Shown here piece after piece: positions 1 through 5,621 of a DNA stretch of 6,672 nucleotides; the first letter of the stretch is position 1, and every line of letters begins with the position of its first letter. The stretch is taken from positions 1 to 6,672 of the forward strand of contig DAIOGK010000052.1 of assembly GCA_036745275.1 (NCBI GenBank), given 5' to 3'. The position numbers and the translations under genes are program-made. Under the pieces are notes generated by a model. That model did not search any database. It had not been told where the DNA came from and was given only the letters and a program-made list of their open reading frames with translations. The stretch is from JAIUNP01 sp020161975 (lineage in GTDB: Bacteria; Pseudomonadota; Alphaproteobacteria; Rhizobiales; Beijerinckiaceae).

Positions 1-83
1 AGAGTGAGAGTGCGGACGGGTTTTCCGTGACGGGTTGAGGGCTGGGAGAGAGGCTTCCGGCGCCCGTCGCGGAGATTATCCCG
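1..83 (+). promoter_or_regulatory. Structured 5' leader, copy 1, of the ardC-like operon
   Basis: This is the first of three near-identical leaders. Outer stem: GACGGG (29-34) with CCCGTC (63-68), 6 pairs. Inner stem: GCTGG (41-45) with CCGGC (57-61), 5 pairs including one G-U. The internal loop is 6 nt on the 5' side and 1 nt on the 3' side. The apical loop is 11 nt, GAGAGAGGCTT, two shorter than in the other copies. A small hairpin sits just upstream (ACGG 16-19 with CCGT 25-28). GACGGG also occurs at 15-20, so CCCGTC has an alternative partner in this copy only. The ribosome binding site GGAG (71-74) follows directly, 9 nt before the ATG at 84. The leader may begin before the window edge. 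The repeat and pairing are seen; a regulatory role is inferred. Confidence 0.7.
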
Positions 84-1046
84 ATGGCCAGGCACGATCG
101 CAGCACCGTAGACGGTGGCGCGCGCAGCAACCTTTATGACGACATCACCAACAAGATCATCGCCGAGCTGGAGCAGGGGCGTCTTCCATGGGTCCAGCCC
201 TGGGGCGCGTCACCCGATACTGCCCCGCTGGGCCTGCCGAGAAATGCTTCATCCGGCCGATCCTATTCAGGCATCAATATTCTCATCCTCTGGGGGGCTG
301 TCATCCAGCATGGTTTCCCCGGTCAGGCGTGGCTGACTTTCCGCCAAGCGCTTTCGCTTGGCGGAAATGTCAGGAAGGGCGAGCGCGGCACCACTGTCGT
401 TTATGCCGACCGTTTCACTCCCGAGGACGAAAAACGCCGTGCCCGTGAGACGGGTGAGGATGCACATGCAATTCCGTTCCTGAAGCGGTTCACGGTCTTT
501 AACGCCGCGCAATGCGACGGTCTGCCCGATGACATCATGGCAGTCGCGCCACCACCGCCGAGCGGCCTGATCGAGCCGAAGGTCGAGGCGCTCATCAGGA
601 CGACCGGCATCGACTTCCGCATCGGCGGAGATCGCGCCTTTTACATGCCGTCTCTGGACTATGTTCAGGTGCCGCCTCCGCAAGCCTATTTCGAGCCAAT
701 AAATTGGCATCGAACGGCCCTGCACGAGATGGGGCACGCGACTGGGCATGCCTCGCGACTTGGGCGGGATTTCTCGGGTAGCTTCGGCACGAAGAAATAC
801 GCCTTCGAGGAACTTGTGGCCGAAATGAACGCGGCCTTCTGCTGCGCTACTCTGGGTATTGAACCGACCGTGCGCCACGCTGATTACATCGGATCGTGGC
901 TGGAAGTGCTGCGCGAGGATAATCGCGCCATTGTACGCGCGGCCTCGCAGGCCAGCAAAGCGGCTGACTGGCTGTTGTCGCATCTGCCTGAAGAGGATGC
1001 CGGCGAAACGGATGCGGGCGTAGCCGAAAGGAGGGCTGCGGCATGA
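84..1046 (+). CDS. ardC: ArdC-like antirestriction protein (ssDNA-binding domain plus zincin-type metallopeptidase domain)
   Basis: The 320-residue protein has the two-part plan of ArdC-family antirestriction proteins. Residues about 15-140 match the N-terminal ArdC/DUF1738 ssDNA-binding type (NLYDDITNKIIAELEQG near the start; LPWVQPW at 34-40; a GINILILWGA stretch at 63-72). The C-terminal half is a zincin-like metallopeptidase domain with HEMGH at 214-218 and a further His at 222. The downstream helix EELVAEMNAAF (242-252) is a likely source of the third metal ligand. Family knowledge: ArdC proteins of conjugative plasmids bind single-stranded DNA and protect incoming DNA from host restriction. 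The start at 84 is supported by GGAG (71-74), 9 nt upstream. The gene overlaps the next by 4 bases (ATGA). Whether this copy is proteolytic is unknown. Length is normal, with no sign of damage. Domain assignment is confident; the symbol is by family similarity. Confidence 0.9.
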   Translation: MARHDRSTVDGGARSNLYDDITNKIIAELEQGRLPWVQPWGASPDTAPLGLPRNASSGRSYSGINILILWGAVIQHGFPGQAWLTFRQALSLGGNVRKGERGTTVVYADRFTPEDEKRRARETGEDAHAIPFLKRFTVFNAAQCDGLPDDIMAVAPPPPSGLIEPKVEALIRTTGIDFRIGGDRAFYMPSLDYVQVPPPQAYFEPINWHRTALHEMGHATGHASRLGRDFSGSFGTKKYAFEELVAEMNAAFCCATLGIEPTVRHADYIGSWLEVLREDNRAIVRAASQASKAADWLLSHLPEEDAGETDAGVAERRAAA

Positions 1047-1438
1047 TCCTCCTGACCGATATGCAGCGCGACCGGCTGCTGGCCAATGGCCGCCAGCGCG
1101 ACCAGGATCACATCCCCGTCGTGAAGTTTTTCAACCCTTTCGGTGTCGGTGTCTGGCTCGCCACCGAACTCGATGAGGATGGCGACATCATGTTCGGCCT
1201 GGCCGATCTGGGCTATCCCGAACTGGGCTCGTGGAGCCTTGAGGAACTGTCCTCGGCCCGGTTGCCCTTCGGCATGGGGATCGAGCGCTATCTGCTGTTC
1301 ACCGGCGATTTCCCGATCTCGGTCTGGGCCGAGGCCGCCCGCGAAACCGGCAGCATCCGCGCCGCTGAGCGTCTGCTCTACCGCGTCGGCGCGAGCTTTT
1401 CCCGTACACCCGCCGATACGGAAAACCGGAGTGCCTGA
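1043..1438 (+). CDS. DUF2958 domain protein
   Basis: This 131-residue protein is recognisable as DUF2958. The core runs from about residue 25 to 97: VVKFFNPFGVGVWLATELD (26-44), then FGLADLGYPELGSWSLEEL (51-69) and PFGMGIERYLLFTGDFPIS (75-93). The molecular function of the family is not established. It is typically found on plasmids and integrative elements near ArdC and ParB-like genes, as here. The ATG lies inside the ardC-like stop (ATGA overlap at 1043-1046), with GGAGG at 1030-1034, 8 nt upstream, so translational coupling with the preceding gene is likely. No membrane segment or signal peptide is visible. No clear terminator separates it from the ParB-like gene 124 bases downstream, so all three genes may share a transcript. 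Confidence 0.88.
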   Translation: MILLTDMQRDRLLANGRQRDQDHIPVVKFFNPFGVGVWLATELDEDGDIMFGLADLGYPELGSWSLEELSSARLPFGMGIERYLLFTGDFPISVWAEAARETGSIRAAERLLYRVGASFSRTPADTENRSA

Positions 1439-1472
1439 TTTCCGGCTTTCAGGTTCTGCGGCTGGCGTCGCT

Positions 1473-1488
1473 CTCTTCAGAGGAAGAG
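1473..1488 (+). other. Hairpin upstream of leader copy 2
   Basis: CTCTTC (1473-1478) pairs perfectly with GAAGAG (1483-1488) around a 4-nt AGAG loop, in the gap between the DUF2958 and ParB-like genes. There is no T-tract, so it is not a typical intrinsic terminator. Its 3' arm overlaps the AGAGGAAGAG block shared with leader copy 3. It may be part of the leader or a chance fold. Confidence 0.35.
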
Positions 1489-1562
1489 GGCGGCGCTTCG
1501 CTTCGTGACGGGCTGATAGCCGGAGAGAGAGGCTCACCGGCGTCCGTCATGGAGTACTTGAC
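1486..1562 (+). promoter_or_regulatory. Structured 5' leader, copy 2, of the ParB-like gene
   Basis: Outer stem: GACGGG (1507-1512) with TCCGTC (1543-1548). The terminal C-G pair of the other copies becomes a G-U wobble here. Inner stem: GCCGG (1519-1523) with CCGGC (1537-1541), all Watson-Crick, where the other copies have one G-U. The 13-nt loop AGAGAGAGGCTCA (1524-1536) is identical to copy 3. The internal loop is again 6x1 (CTGATA against G1542), although its bases differ. GGAG (1551-1554) lies 8 nt before the ATG at 1563. I see no convincing promoter just upstream, so this leader may sit inside a longer ardC-DUF2958-parB transcript. Confidence 0.72.
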
Positions 1563-3701
1563 ATGGTCACTGCCGTTCAGAAGATCACCCTGTCGTCCTC
1601 GCGCGACATCCCCTTCAACAAGCTGGTGCTCAGCCAGTCCAATGTCCGGCGCGTCAAGGCCGGTGTCTCGGTCGAGGAATTGGCCGAGTCCATCGCCCGG
1701 CGCGGCCTGATCCAGTCCCTGCATGTCCGCCCTGTCGTTGACGGCGAGGGTAAGGAAACCGGCATGTTCGAGGTTCCGGCCGGCGGTCGCCGCTTCCGCG
1801 CACTGGAACTGCTGGTCAAGCAGAAGCGCCTCGCCAAGGTCGCGCCGGTCCCCTGCGTCTTGTCGGAAGCCAGCGCCGATGTGCTGATCGACGAGGTTTC
1901 GCTCGCCGAGAACATCGAGCGCGCTCCGCTGCATCCACTCGACCAGTTCCGTGCCTTCCAGGCAATGCGGGAGAAGGGCATGACCGAGGAAGCGATCGCC
2001 GCCGCCTTTTTCGTGGATGCCAAGGTGGTGAAGCAGCGCTTGCGTCTGGTTTCCGTCTCACCCGCATTGCTCGACGTCTATGCCGAGGACGGCATGACGC
2101 TGGAACAGCTCATGGCCTTCAGCGTCAGTTCCGACCACACACGTCAGGAGCAGGTCTGGGAAGCGATCAAGGATGGCTGGCAGAAGGAACCCTATTATAT
2201 CCGCCGTCTGCTAATCGAAACCACGGTCCGCGCCGCCGACAAGCGGGCGATTTTCGTGGGCATTGCAGCCTTTGAAGAGGCTGGCGGCTGCGTCTTGCGC
2301 GATCTCTTTCAGCAGGACGATGGCGGCTGGCTGCAAGATCCGGTGCTGCTCGACCGGTTGGTGGGCGAAAAGCTGAAAGCGGAGGCCGAAGCCATCGCCG
2401 CCGAGGGCTGGAAATGGATCGAGGTCGCCATCACCTTTCCCTATGGTCACGATCATGGCCTTGGCCAGATCGTCGGCACCACGGTCGATCTGAGCGAAGA
2501 GGAACGCGCCACCCGCGAGGCGTTGCGCGACGAATATGACCGGCTTGAAGCGGAATATGGCGAGGCCGAGGAATTGCCCGACGAGATCGATGCCCGTCTG
2601 GGGGAGATCGAACAGGCGCTGGAAACCTTCGAGCGCCGCCCGATGGTCTTCGAGCCTGACCAGATCGGCAAGGCGGGAGCCTTCATCAGCATCGACGCCG
2701 ATGGCTCCTTGCTGATCGAACGCGGCTATGTTCGCGCCGAGGATGAAACACCGACCGAGCCCGACGTTGAGATCGTTGACCCGGACACCGGCGAGGTGAT
2801 CCAGCGGGCTGAACCGGTCGTCACCCATCAGCGCGCCGTCATCACGCTTGGGGGGCAGCCGGTCGAACAGGAGGAAGACGACGAGACCGAGACCATCAGG
2901 CCGCTGCCCGATCGTCTGGTCAGCGAGCTGACCGCGCATCGGACCCTGGCGCTGCGAGATGCGGTTGCGGTGAACCCGCATGTCGCCATGACGGCACTGC
3001 TGCACCGGCTGGTTATGGATTGCTTCATGCCGCATTCCAGTCGCGGGTGCCTGGAAGCACAGGTCCGGGAGGTCCATCTGCCGGCACAGGCGGAGGATCT
3101 GCGCGATAGCGCGTCGGCCAAGGCCATCGCTGACCGGCACGAACGCTGGGGCGATCATGTCCCGGCAGACGATGCCGCCCTCTGGGATTGGCTGACCGAT
3201 CTGGACGATGGGTCGCGCATGGATCTGCTCGCCCATTGCGTCAGCTTCGGTGTCAACGCGCTCTATGAAAAGCCCAACCCTTACAGCGGTACGGGCGTCA
3301 GCCAGCACGGGCTGGACATCCGCCTGTCGCAGGCTGACCGGCTGGCCCGTTCGACAGGCCTCGATATGGTGGCCGTGGGCTGGCGGCCGACGGTTGGCAA
3401 TTATCTCGGCCGCGTGACCAAGCCGCGTATCCTTGAAGCCGTGCGCGAAGGGGCCGGAGATCGGGCCGCCGATCTGATCGGGCACCTCAAGAAGGGCGAC
3501 ATGGCCAAGGAAGCCGAACGCCTGTTGGCCGACACCGGCTGGCTGCCTGAGCCGCTGCGCATGGTGGGCGATGGTATCGAAGTCGATCCGGCATCGGGCA
3601 TTGCGGCGGAAGTCGATGATCTGCCCGATTTCCTCTCCGGCGATGGCGAGGACGACCCGGCTGACGACGAGGAAGAACAGCATATGGTCGCAGCTGAATA
3701 G
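1563..3701 (+). CDS. Long ParB/RepB/Spo0J-family protein (plasmid type)
   Basis: The 712-residue protein has a ParB-type N-terminal domain and a long C-terminal extension. Visible motifs: SQSNVRR (25-30), then ELAESIARRGLIQSLHVRP (39-57), VPAGGRRFRAL (71-81), and ENIERAPLHPLDQFRAF (116-132). The last two correspond to the nucleotide-binding GxxR and ENxxR boxes of ParB CTPases. A helix-turn-helix follows at about 141-165 (MTEEAIAAAF then VDAKVVKQRL). Residues 312-356 are charged and heptad-like, probably a coiled coil. The C-terminus (685-706) is very acidic. Chromosomal ParB is usually about 280-350 residues, so this is the long plasmid form. There is no parA beside it, so partition is not proven; transcriptional regulation is an alternative. 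The start at 1563 has GGAG at 1551-1554. Transcription ends in two terminators just downstream. Confidence 0.88.
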   Translation: MVTAVQKITLSSSRDIPFNKLVLSQSNVRRVKAGVSVEELAESIARRGLIQSLHVRPVVDGEGKETGMFEVPAGGRRFRALELLVKQKRLAKVAPVPCVLSEASADVLIDEVSLAENIERAPLHPLDQFRAFQAMREKGMTEEAIAAAFFVDAKVVKQRLRLVSVSPALLDVYAEDGMTLEQLMAFSVSSDHTRQEQVWEAIKDGWQKEPYYIRRLLIETTVRAADKRAIFVGIAAFEEAGGCVLRDLFQQDDGGWLQDPVLLDRLVGEKLKAEAEAIAAEGWKWIEVAITFPYGHDHGLGQIVGTTVDLSEEERATREALRDEYDRLEAEYGEAEELPDEIDARLGEIEQALETFERRPMVFEPDQIGKAGAFISIDADGSLLIERGYVRAEDETPTEPDVEIVDPDTGEVIQRAEPVVTHQRAVITLGGQPVEQEEDDETETIRPLPDRLVSELTAHRTLALRDAVAVNPHVAMTALLHRLVMDCFMPHSSRGCLEAQVREVHLPAQAEDLRDSASAKAIADRHERWGDHVPADDAALWDWLTDLDDGSRMDLLAHCVSFGVNALYEKPNPYSGTGVSQHGLDIRLSQADRLARSTGLDMVAVGWRPTVGNYLGRVTKPRILEAVREGAGDRAADLIGHLKKGDMAKEAERLLADTGWLPEPLRMVGDGIEVDPASGIAAEVDDLPDFLSGDGEDDPADDEEEQHMVAAE

Positions 3702-3710
3702 CACTCATGC

Positions 3711-3734
3711 GGGGCGGCTTCGGTCGCCCCTTTT
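3711..3734 (+). terminator. Intrinsic terminator after the ParB-like gene (first)
   Basis: GGGGCG (3711-3716) pairs with CGCCCC (3725-3730) around an 8-nt CTTCGG-containing loop. TTTT follows at once (3731-3734). It begins 9 nt after the stop codon. This is a textbook intrinsic terminator on the plus strand. Confidence 0.88.
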
Positions 3735-3756
3735 ATCACTCTGCGTTTCCGTAACC

Positions 3757-3786
3757 CGCCCGGTCCTCGTGATCGGGCGTTTCTTT
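3757..3786 (+). terminator. Second, tandem intrinsic terminator after the ParB-like gene
   Basis: CGCCCGGTC (3757-3765) pairs with GATCGGGCG (3771-3779), 9 pairs including one G-U, around a 5-nt loop. A T-rich tail TTTCTTT follows (3780-3786). Its GCCCGGTCCT...CGGGC...TTTCTT pattern recurs in the terminator at 6279-6307. Confidence 0.8.
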
Positions 3787-3901
3787 GCTTAGCTATGCCG
3801 GACGAATTTGCCATTCGCTGCGTCTTCAGTGGAATCATCTATCCCGTGGATGTTGGGACTAAAACATCAGCATCCGATTGGCGGCAAGGTGGTGGCTAGA
3901 C

Positions 3902-4807
3902 CTAAAGGTCGCGCAGGAAGGCGAAGCGCGCACGCTCGGATGGGATGCCGATCTCGATAGCGGCGGCCTCGATCTTCTGGCGCTCGCGGTCGTCCCCGTG
4001 ATAGGAGATTGTCCAAGTTACATCGTCAGAAAGATGTTTCAGCATTTCGGCGAAGTAAGGGGCATCGACTTCGGCCAATCCGTGCCCGAAGACGAAGGCC
4101 TCAGTCACATTACAAAGCCCCGTAAAAAATGACTTATTGCGCTGGATGATCTCTGCAGTTGGCTTGAAGGTTTCGCGGAAGTACTCGTCTATTAGTCGAT
4201 AGCCACCCGCCACGCGTGTGTCCGTATCTTCGTCGATGCGGTCTTCCCAACGGTCTTTGGCTCCCGGGGTCCAACCGTGACCGAGCACAATCTGAGAAGT
4301 GGGATCTGCCAATGAGCCATGAATGTGTAAGACGTTCGCTGCTGCGTAGAGTGTTTGGATCGTAGGGGTGTAGTTAAAGTTCAAAAACTTAGCCTGCCGA
4401 TCAATGGAGCGGACAGGGAAAAGCGTTTGGGTTGGTATGGTGAGCGTACCCAGCCAGCGCACGAAATTGCTATGAAGCCCCACTGATAGAGCACGGATCA
4501 CTCTGTCGAGTTCGTATTCGAAATCGTGGTGGCCTGAGTCACTCCAGTCATCCGCTCCGTAGCTCGGCAGAAAGTTTGCCCCGTAATCCAAGAGCTGGTC
4601 GGTATCAAAGTGCTCTAGGTTGTTCTCAAGATCCGACCAAGCGTCATGCACTTTGCCTTCAGAATCAACCCAGGTTGGCAGGAACTCTTCAACCGCCCGG
4701 TGCACTTCGCGATCAACTTTCTCTAGCCAGCGCCCGAAGTCTGTGTATCTGGAGTTGATCCCATGATGTATGTCGAAGCCGTTGCCAATTATGAAAAGCT
4801 TAGTCAT
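3902..4807 (-). CDS. abiH: AbiH-family abortive-infection (phage defence) protein
   Basis: This is a 301-residue protein when started at 4807. An ATG 48 bases further out (4855) is possible, but only 4807 has a good ribosome binding site (CGGAGG at 4817-4822, 9 nt spacing). AbiH-type motifs in order: IIGNGFDIHHGI (6-17), AWSDLE (56-61), FLNFNYTPTIQTLY (141-154), HIHGS (161-165), LGHG (175-178) and FVFGHGLAEVDAPYF (238-252). AbiH was described as a lactococcal plasmid abortive-infection protein; its mechanism is not settled. The glycine-rich start, NxNY, HxHG and GHxL...D order resembles SIR2-type Rossmann enzymes (inference). GC is about 50% in a sampled 60-base row (4381-4440), against about 65% in the ParB-like gene (2581-2640), and the strand is opposite to all intact neighbours. 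Both fit acquired cargo. I see no damage, no convincing promoter and no canonical terminator. Confidence 0.85.
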   Translation of the reverse strand: MTKLFIIGNGFDIHHGINSRYTDFGRWLEKVDREVHRAVEEFLPTWVDSEGKVHDAWSDLENNLEHFDTDQLLDYGANFLPSYGADDWSDSGHHDFEYELDRVIRALSVGLHSNFVRWLGTLTIPTQTLFPVRSIDRQAKFLNFNYTPTIQTLYAAANVLHIHGSLADPTSQIVLGHGWTPGAKDRWEDRIDEDTDTRVAGGYRLIDEYFRETFKPTAEIIQRNKSFFTGLCNVTEAFVFGHGLAEVDAPYFAEMLKHLSDDVTWTISYHGDDRERQKIEAAAIEIGIPSERARFAFLRDL

Positions 4808-4977
4808 AGTGTGGGGCCTCCGCTGATCCAAATCGTTGTCTATCTCGCAGTTCAATCAAATCAATCTTGGGCGCATGATAACCACTTCTTGTCGCGCGGG
4901 CATGCCACAGTTTTTGCGAGAAAGCGTCTGGACGCTAAAAACCAGTGATCACTACGGACTCCCGCGTCGATCTACTA
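4808..4977. other. Upstream region of the AbiH gene; no coding signal seen
   Basis: I see no supportable gene here. It contains a perfect 6-bp inverted repeat AGCGTC/GACGCT with a 2-nt centre (4923-4936) and a perfect 10-bp palindrome AGTGATCACT (4944-4953). Both lie upstream of the AbiH gene, which reads leftwards, so they could be operator-like sites. On the minus strand, candidate -35 hexamers (TTGATT at 4859-4864 and 4854-4859) have no good -10 partner, so I do not call a promoter. Confidence 0.4.
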
Positions 4978-5106
4978 TCACAATTCCAGATTCACCATGC
5001 GATCCGCCATCCCGAACAGGACAATCGGCAGCCGTCTCCGGCCTGAAGGGAACACGATCCTGATGCCAGCATGGTGGCAAGGCTGGCGCGGCAGAGCATC
5101 TGCGAC
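4978..5106 (-). pseudogene. Decayed inverted copy of the 54-codon gene at 5343-5507
   Basis: Read on the minus strand, this stretch aligns with the plus-strand small gene. Shared blocks in order are GCAGATGC, GCCAGCCT.GCCACCA.GCTG, CAGGCCGGAGACGGC, and ATGGTGAA.CTGGAA.TG. The reading frame matches at the beginning (VADA against YADA) and at the end (RMVNLEL against DMVKLEL), but is shifted in between by indels. The copy is 123 bases over a span that takes 141 in the intact gene. The ATG has been lost (the region reads CCCGTCGCA instead of CCCATGTCC...GCA), and a TGA replaces the last codons. Similarity continues upstream through the leader to about 5175. The alignment was made by eye but is extensive and collinear; the call as a pseudogene is inferred from the frameshifts and lost start. 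Confidence 0.7.
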
Positions 5107-5175
5107 GGGTATCCGGCATCCTGTCAGATGCGGAAAACCACCCCCGCTTCCATTCGCAAACCTTGGTCTGATCCG
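5107..5175 (-). repeat. Leader remnant of the inverted small-gene copy
   Basis: On the minus strand this reads CGGATCAGAC, then 18 nt, then GCGGGGGTGG...TTCCGC, then GACAGGATGCCGG. The leader of the intact gene reads CGGTCAGAC, the same 18-nt gap, GCGGGGGATGG...CCCCGC, then GACAGGAGCCGG. Together with the coding part it makes an imperfect inverted repeat, 4981-5175 against 5273-5492, head to head. The inner hairpin is retained (5130-5147), with three G-C pairs changed to G-U. The outer stem of the intact leader is lost. Confidence 0.65.
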
Positions 5176-5190
5176 TCTCTTTGACATTCA

Positions 5191-5203
5191 ACCCCAAAGG
5201 GGT
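5191..5203. repeat. Short perfect inverted repeat between the two small-gene copies
   Basis: ACCCC and GGGGT flank a 3-nt AAA centre. It lies in the roughly 100-base gap between the decayed and intact small-gene copies. It could be an operator or a small hairpin; no T-tract follows. Confidence 0.35.
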
Positions 5204-5221
5204 CGGCTTACGCGAGCGTGC

Positions 5222-5260
5222 CGCCCTCGGGGATTCGGAAAAAGTCCGAACGCCCTCGGG
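5222..5260 (+). repeat. Hairpin flanked by a 10-base direct repeat
   Basis: A perfect hairpin TTCGGA (5234-5239) with TCCGAA (5245-5250) and a 5-nt loop AAAAG is bracketed by two copies of CGCCCTCGGG (5222-5231 and 5251-5260). It lies about 85 bases upstream of the 54-codon gene. The role is unknown; it may be a regulatory RNA element or a protein-binding site. Confidence 0.45.
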
Positions 5261-5291
5261 TGATTGCAGATCCGGTCAGACACTTCGGGCG

Positions 5292-5342
5292 CCTGTCGCG
5301 CGGGGGATGGTCCCCCGCCTCCCAAGACAGGAGCCGGAACCC
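5292..5342 (+). promoter_or_regulatory. Two-stem leader of the 54-codon gene
   Basis: Outer stem: CCTGTC (5292-5297) with GACAGG (5326-5331). Inner hairpin: GCGGGGGA (5300-5307) with TCCCCCGC (5311-5318), 8 pairs around a TGG loop. The 3' arm of the outer stem overlaps the ribosome binding site AGGAG (5329-5333), which is 9 nt before the ATG at 5343. Folding would therefore mask part of that site. The sequence is unrelated to the three repeated leaders, but the plan (outer stem, inner hairpin, ribosome binding site at the 3' arm) is alike. Confidence 0.5.
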
Positions 5343-5507
5343 ATGTCCTATGCAGATGCCACCGCCTTCGCCGCCAGCCTCGCCACCACGCTGATGGTTT
5401 CGATCGTTGTGTTCCAGGCCGGAGACGGCACCCATGCCGCTTGCCCCGCCGCTGAATTCGACGGCGACGACGACATGGTGAAGCTGGAACTGGACCCGTG
5501 GGAATAA
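5343..5507 (+). CDS. Small protein of unknown function, 54 residues
   Basis: I do not recognise a family. The start at 5343 is supported by AGGAG (5329-5333). Longer in-frame readings from 5181 have no ribosome binding site and would run through the structured leader. The protein has a hydrophobic stretch at residues 9-25 (FAASLATTLMVSIVVFQ), long enough for a short membrane segment. An acidic tail follows, with DGDDD at 40-44 and VKLELDPWE at the end. GC is high and backbone-like. A decayed inverted copy lies at 4978-5106, which supports this being a real, duplicated gene: similarity is strongest at the start and end of the frame. A GC hairpin begins right after the stop codon. Confidence 0.6.
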   Translation: MSYADATAFAASLATTLMVSIVVFQAGDGTHAACPAAEFDGDDDMVKLELDPWE

Positions 5508-5521
5508 GGCGCGAAAGCGCC
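5508..5521 (+). other. GNRA-type hairpin directly after the 54-codon gene
   Basis: GGCGC (5508-5512) pairs with GCGCC (5517-5521) around a GAAA tetraloop, starting at the first base after the stop codon. There is no T-tract, so it is a poor intrinsic terminator. It could protect the mRNA end or be the first unit of the hairpin train that follows. Confidence 0.55.
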
Positions 5522-5532
5522 TCATCCCCGAC

Positions 5533-5562
5533 GGCCCGAGCGCGGTACCCCGCGATCGGGCC
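5533..5562 (+). other. Long GC-rich hairpin
   Basis: GGCCCGA (5533-5539) pairs with TCGGGCC (5556-5562), and CGCGG (5541-5545) with CCGCG (5550-5554). A single G/A mismatch separates the two segments and the loop is TACC. Only TT follows, so a terminator role is uncertain. Confidence 0.6.
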
Positions 5563-5572
5563 TTCAGCGCCT

Positions 5573-5591
5573 GACGATGGTCCCCATCGTC
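5573..5591 (+). other. Perfect 8-bp hairpin
   Basis: GACGATGG (5573-5580) pairs perfectly with CCATCGTC (5584-5591) around a 3-nt TCC loop. The 10-mer GATGGTCCCC here (5576-5585) also occurs in the hairpin of the 54-codon gene leader (5306-5315). No T-tract follows. Confidence 0.55.
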
Positions 5592-5600
5592 GGCAGCGGA

Positions 5601-5618
5601 ACCGGGAACAAGCCCGGT
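5601..5618 (+). other. Hairpin just upstream of leader copy 3
   Basis: ACCGGG (5601-5606) pairs with CCCGGT (5613-5618) around a 6-nt AACAAG loop. It is the last hairpin of the train before the repeated leader starts at about 5622. No T-tract follows. Confidence 0.5.
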
Positions 5619-5621
5619 CAG

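Noticed and set aside
2211..3704. Long open frame of 497 codons on the minus strand
   Set aside because: It lies wholly within the ParB-like gene and is a typical antisense shadow in high-GC coding sequence, with no family match or ribosome binding site.
3849..3867. Hairpin GATGTT/AACATC as a terminator for the AbiH gene
   Set aside because: It has an 8-nt loop, only 6 AT-rich pairs and no T-tract on the minus strand.
4808..4855. ATG at 4855 as start of the AbiH gene
   Set aside because: The ATG at 4807 has CGGAGG 9 nt upstream and begins right at the conserved N-terminal motif; the extra 16 residues do not look like family sequence.
5181..5209. Promoter with TTGACA at 5181-5186
   Set aside because: The -35 hexamer is perfect, but nothing resembling a -10 hexamer lies 16-18 bases downstream.
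4997..5263. Plus-strand open frame of 88 codons
   Set aside because: It has no ribosome binding site, is rich in arginine and proline as expected by chance at high GC, and overlaps the decayed inverted gene copy.
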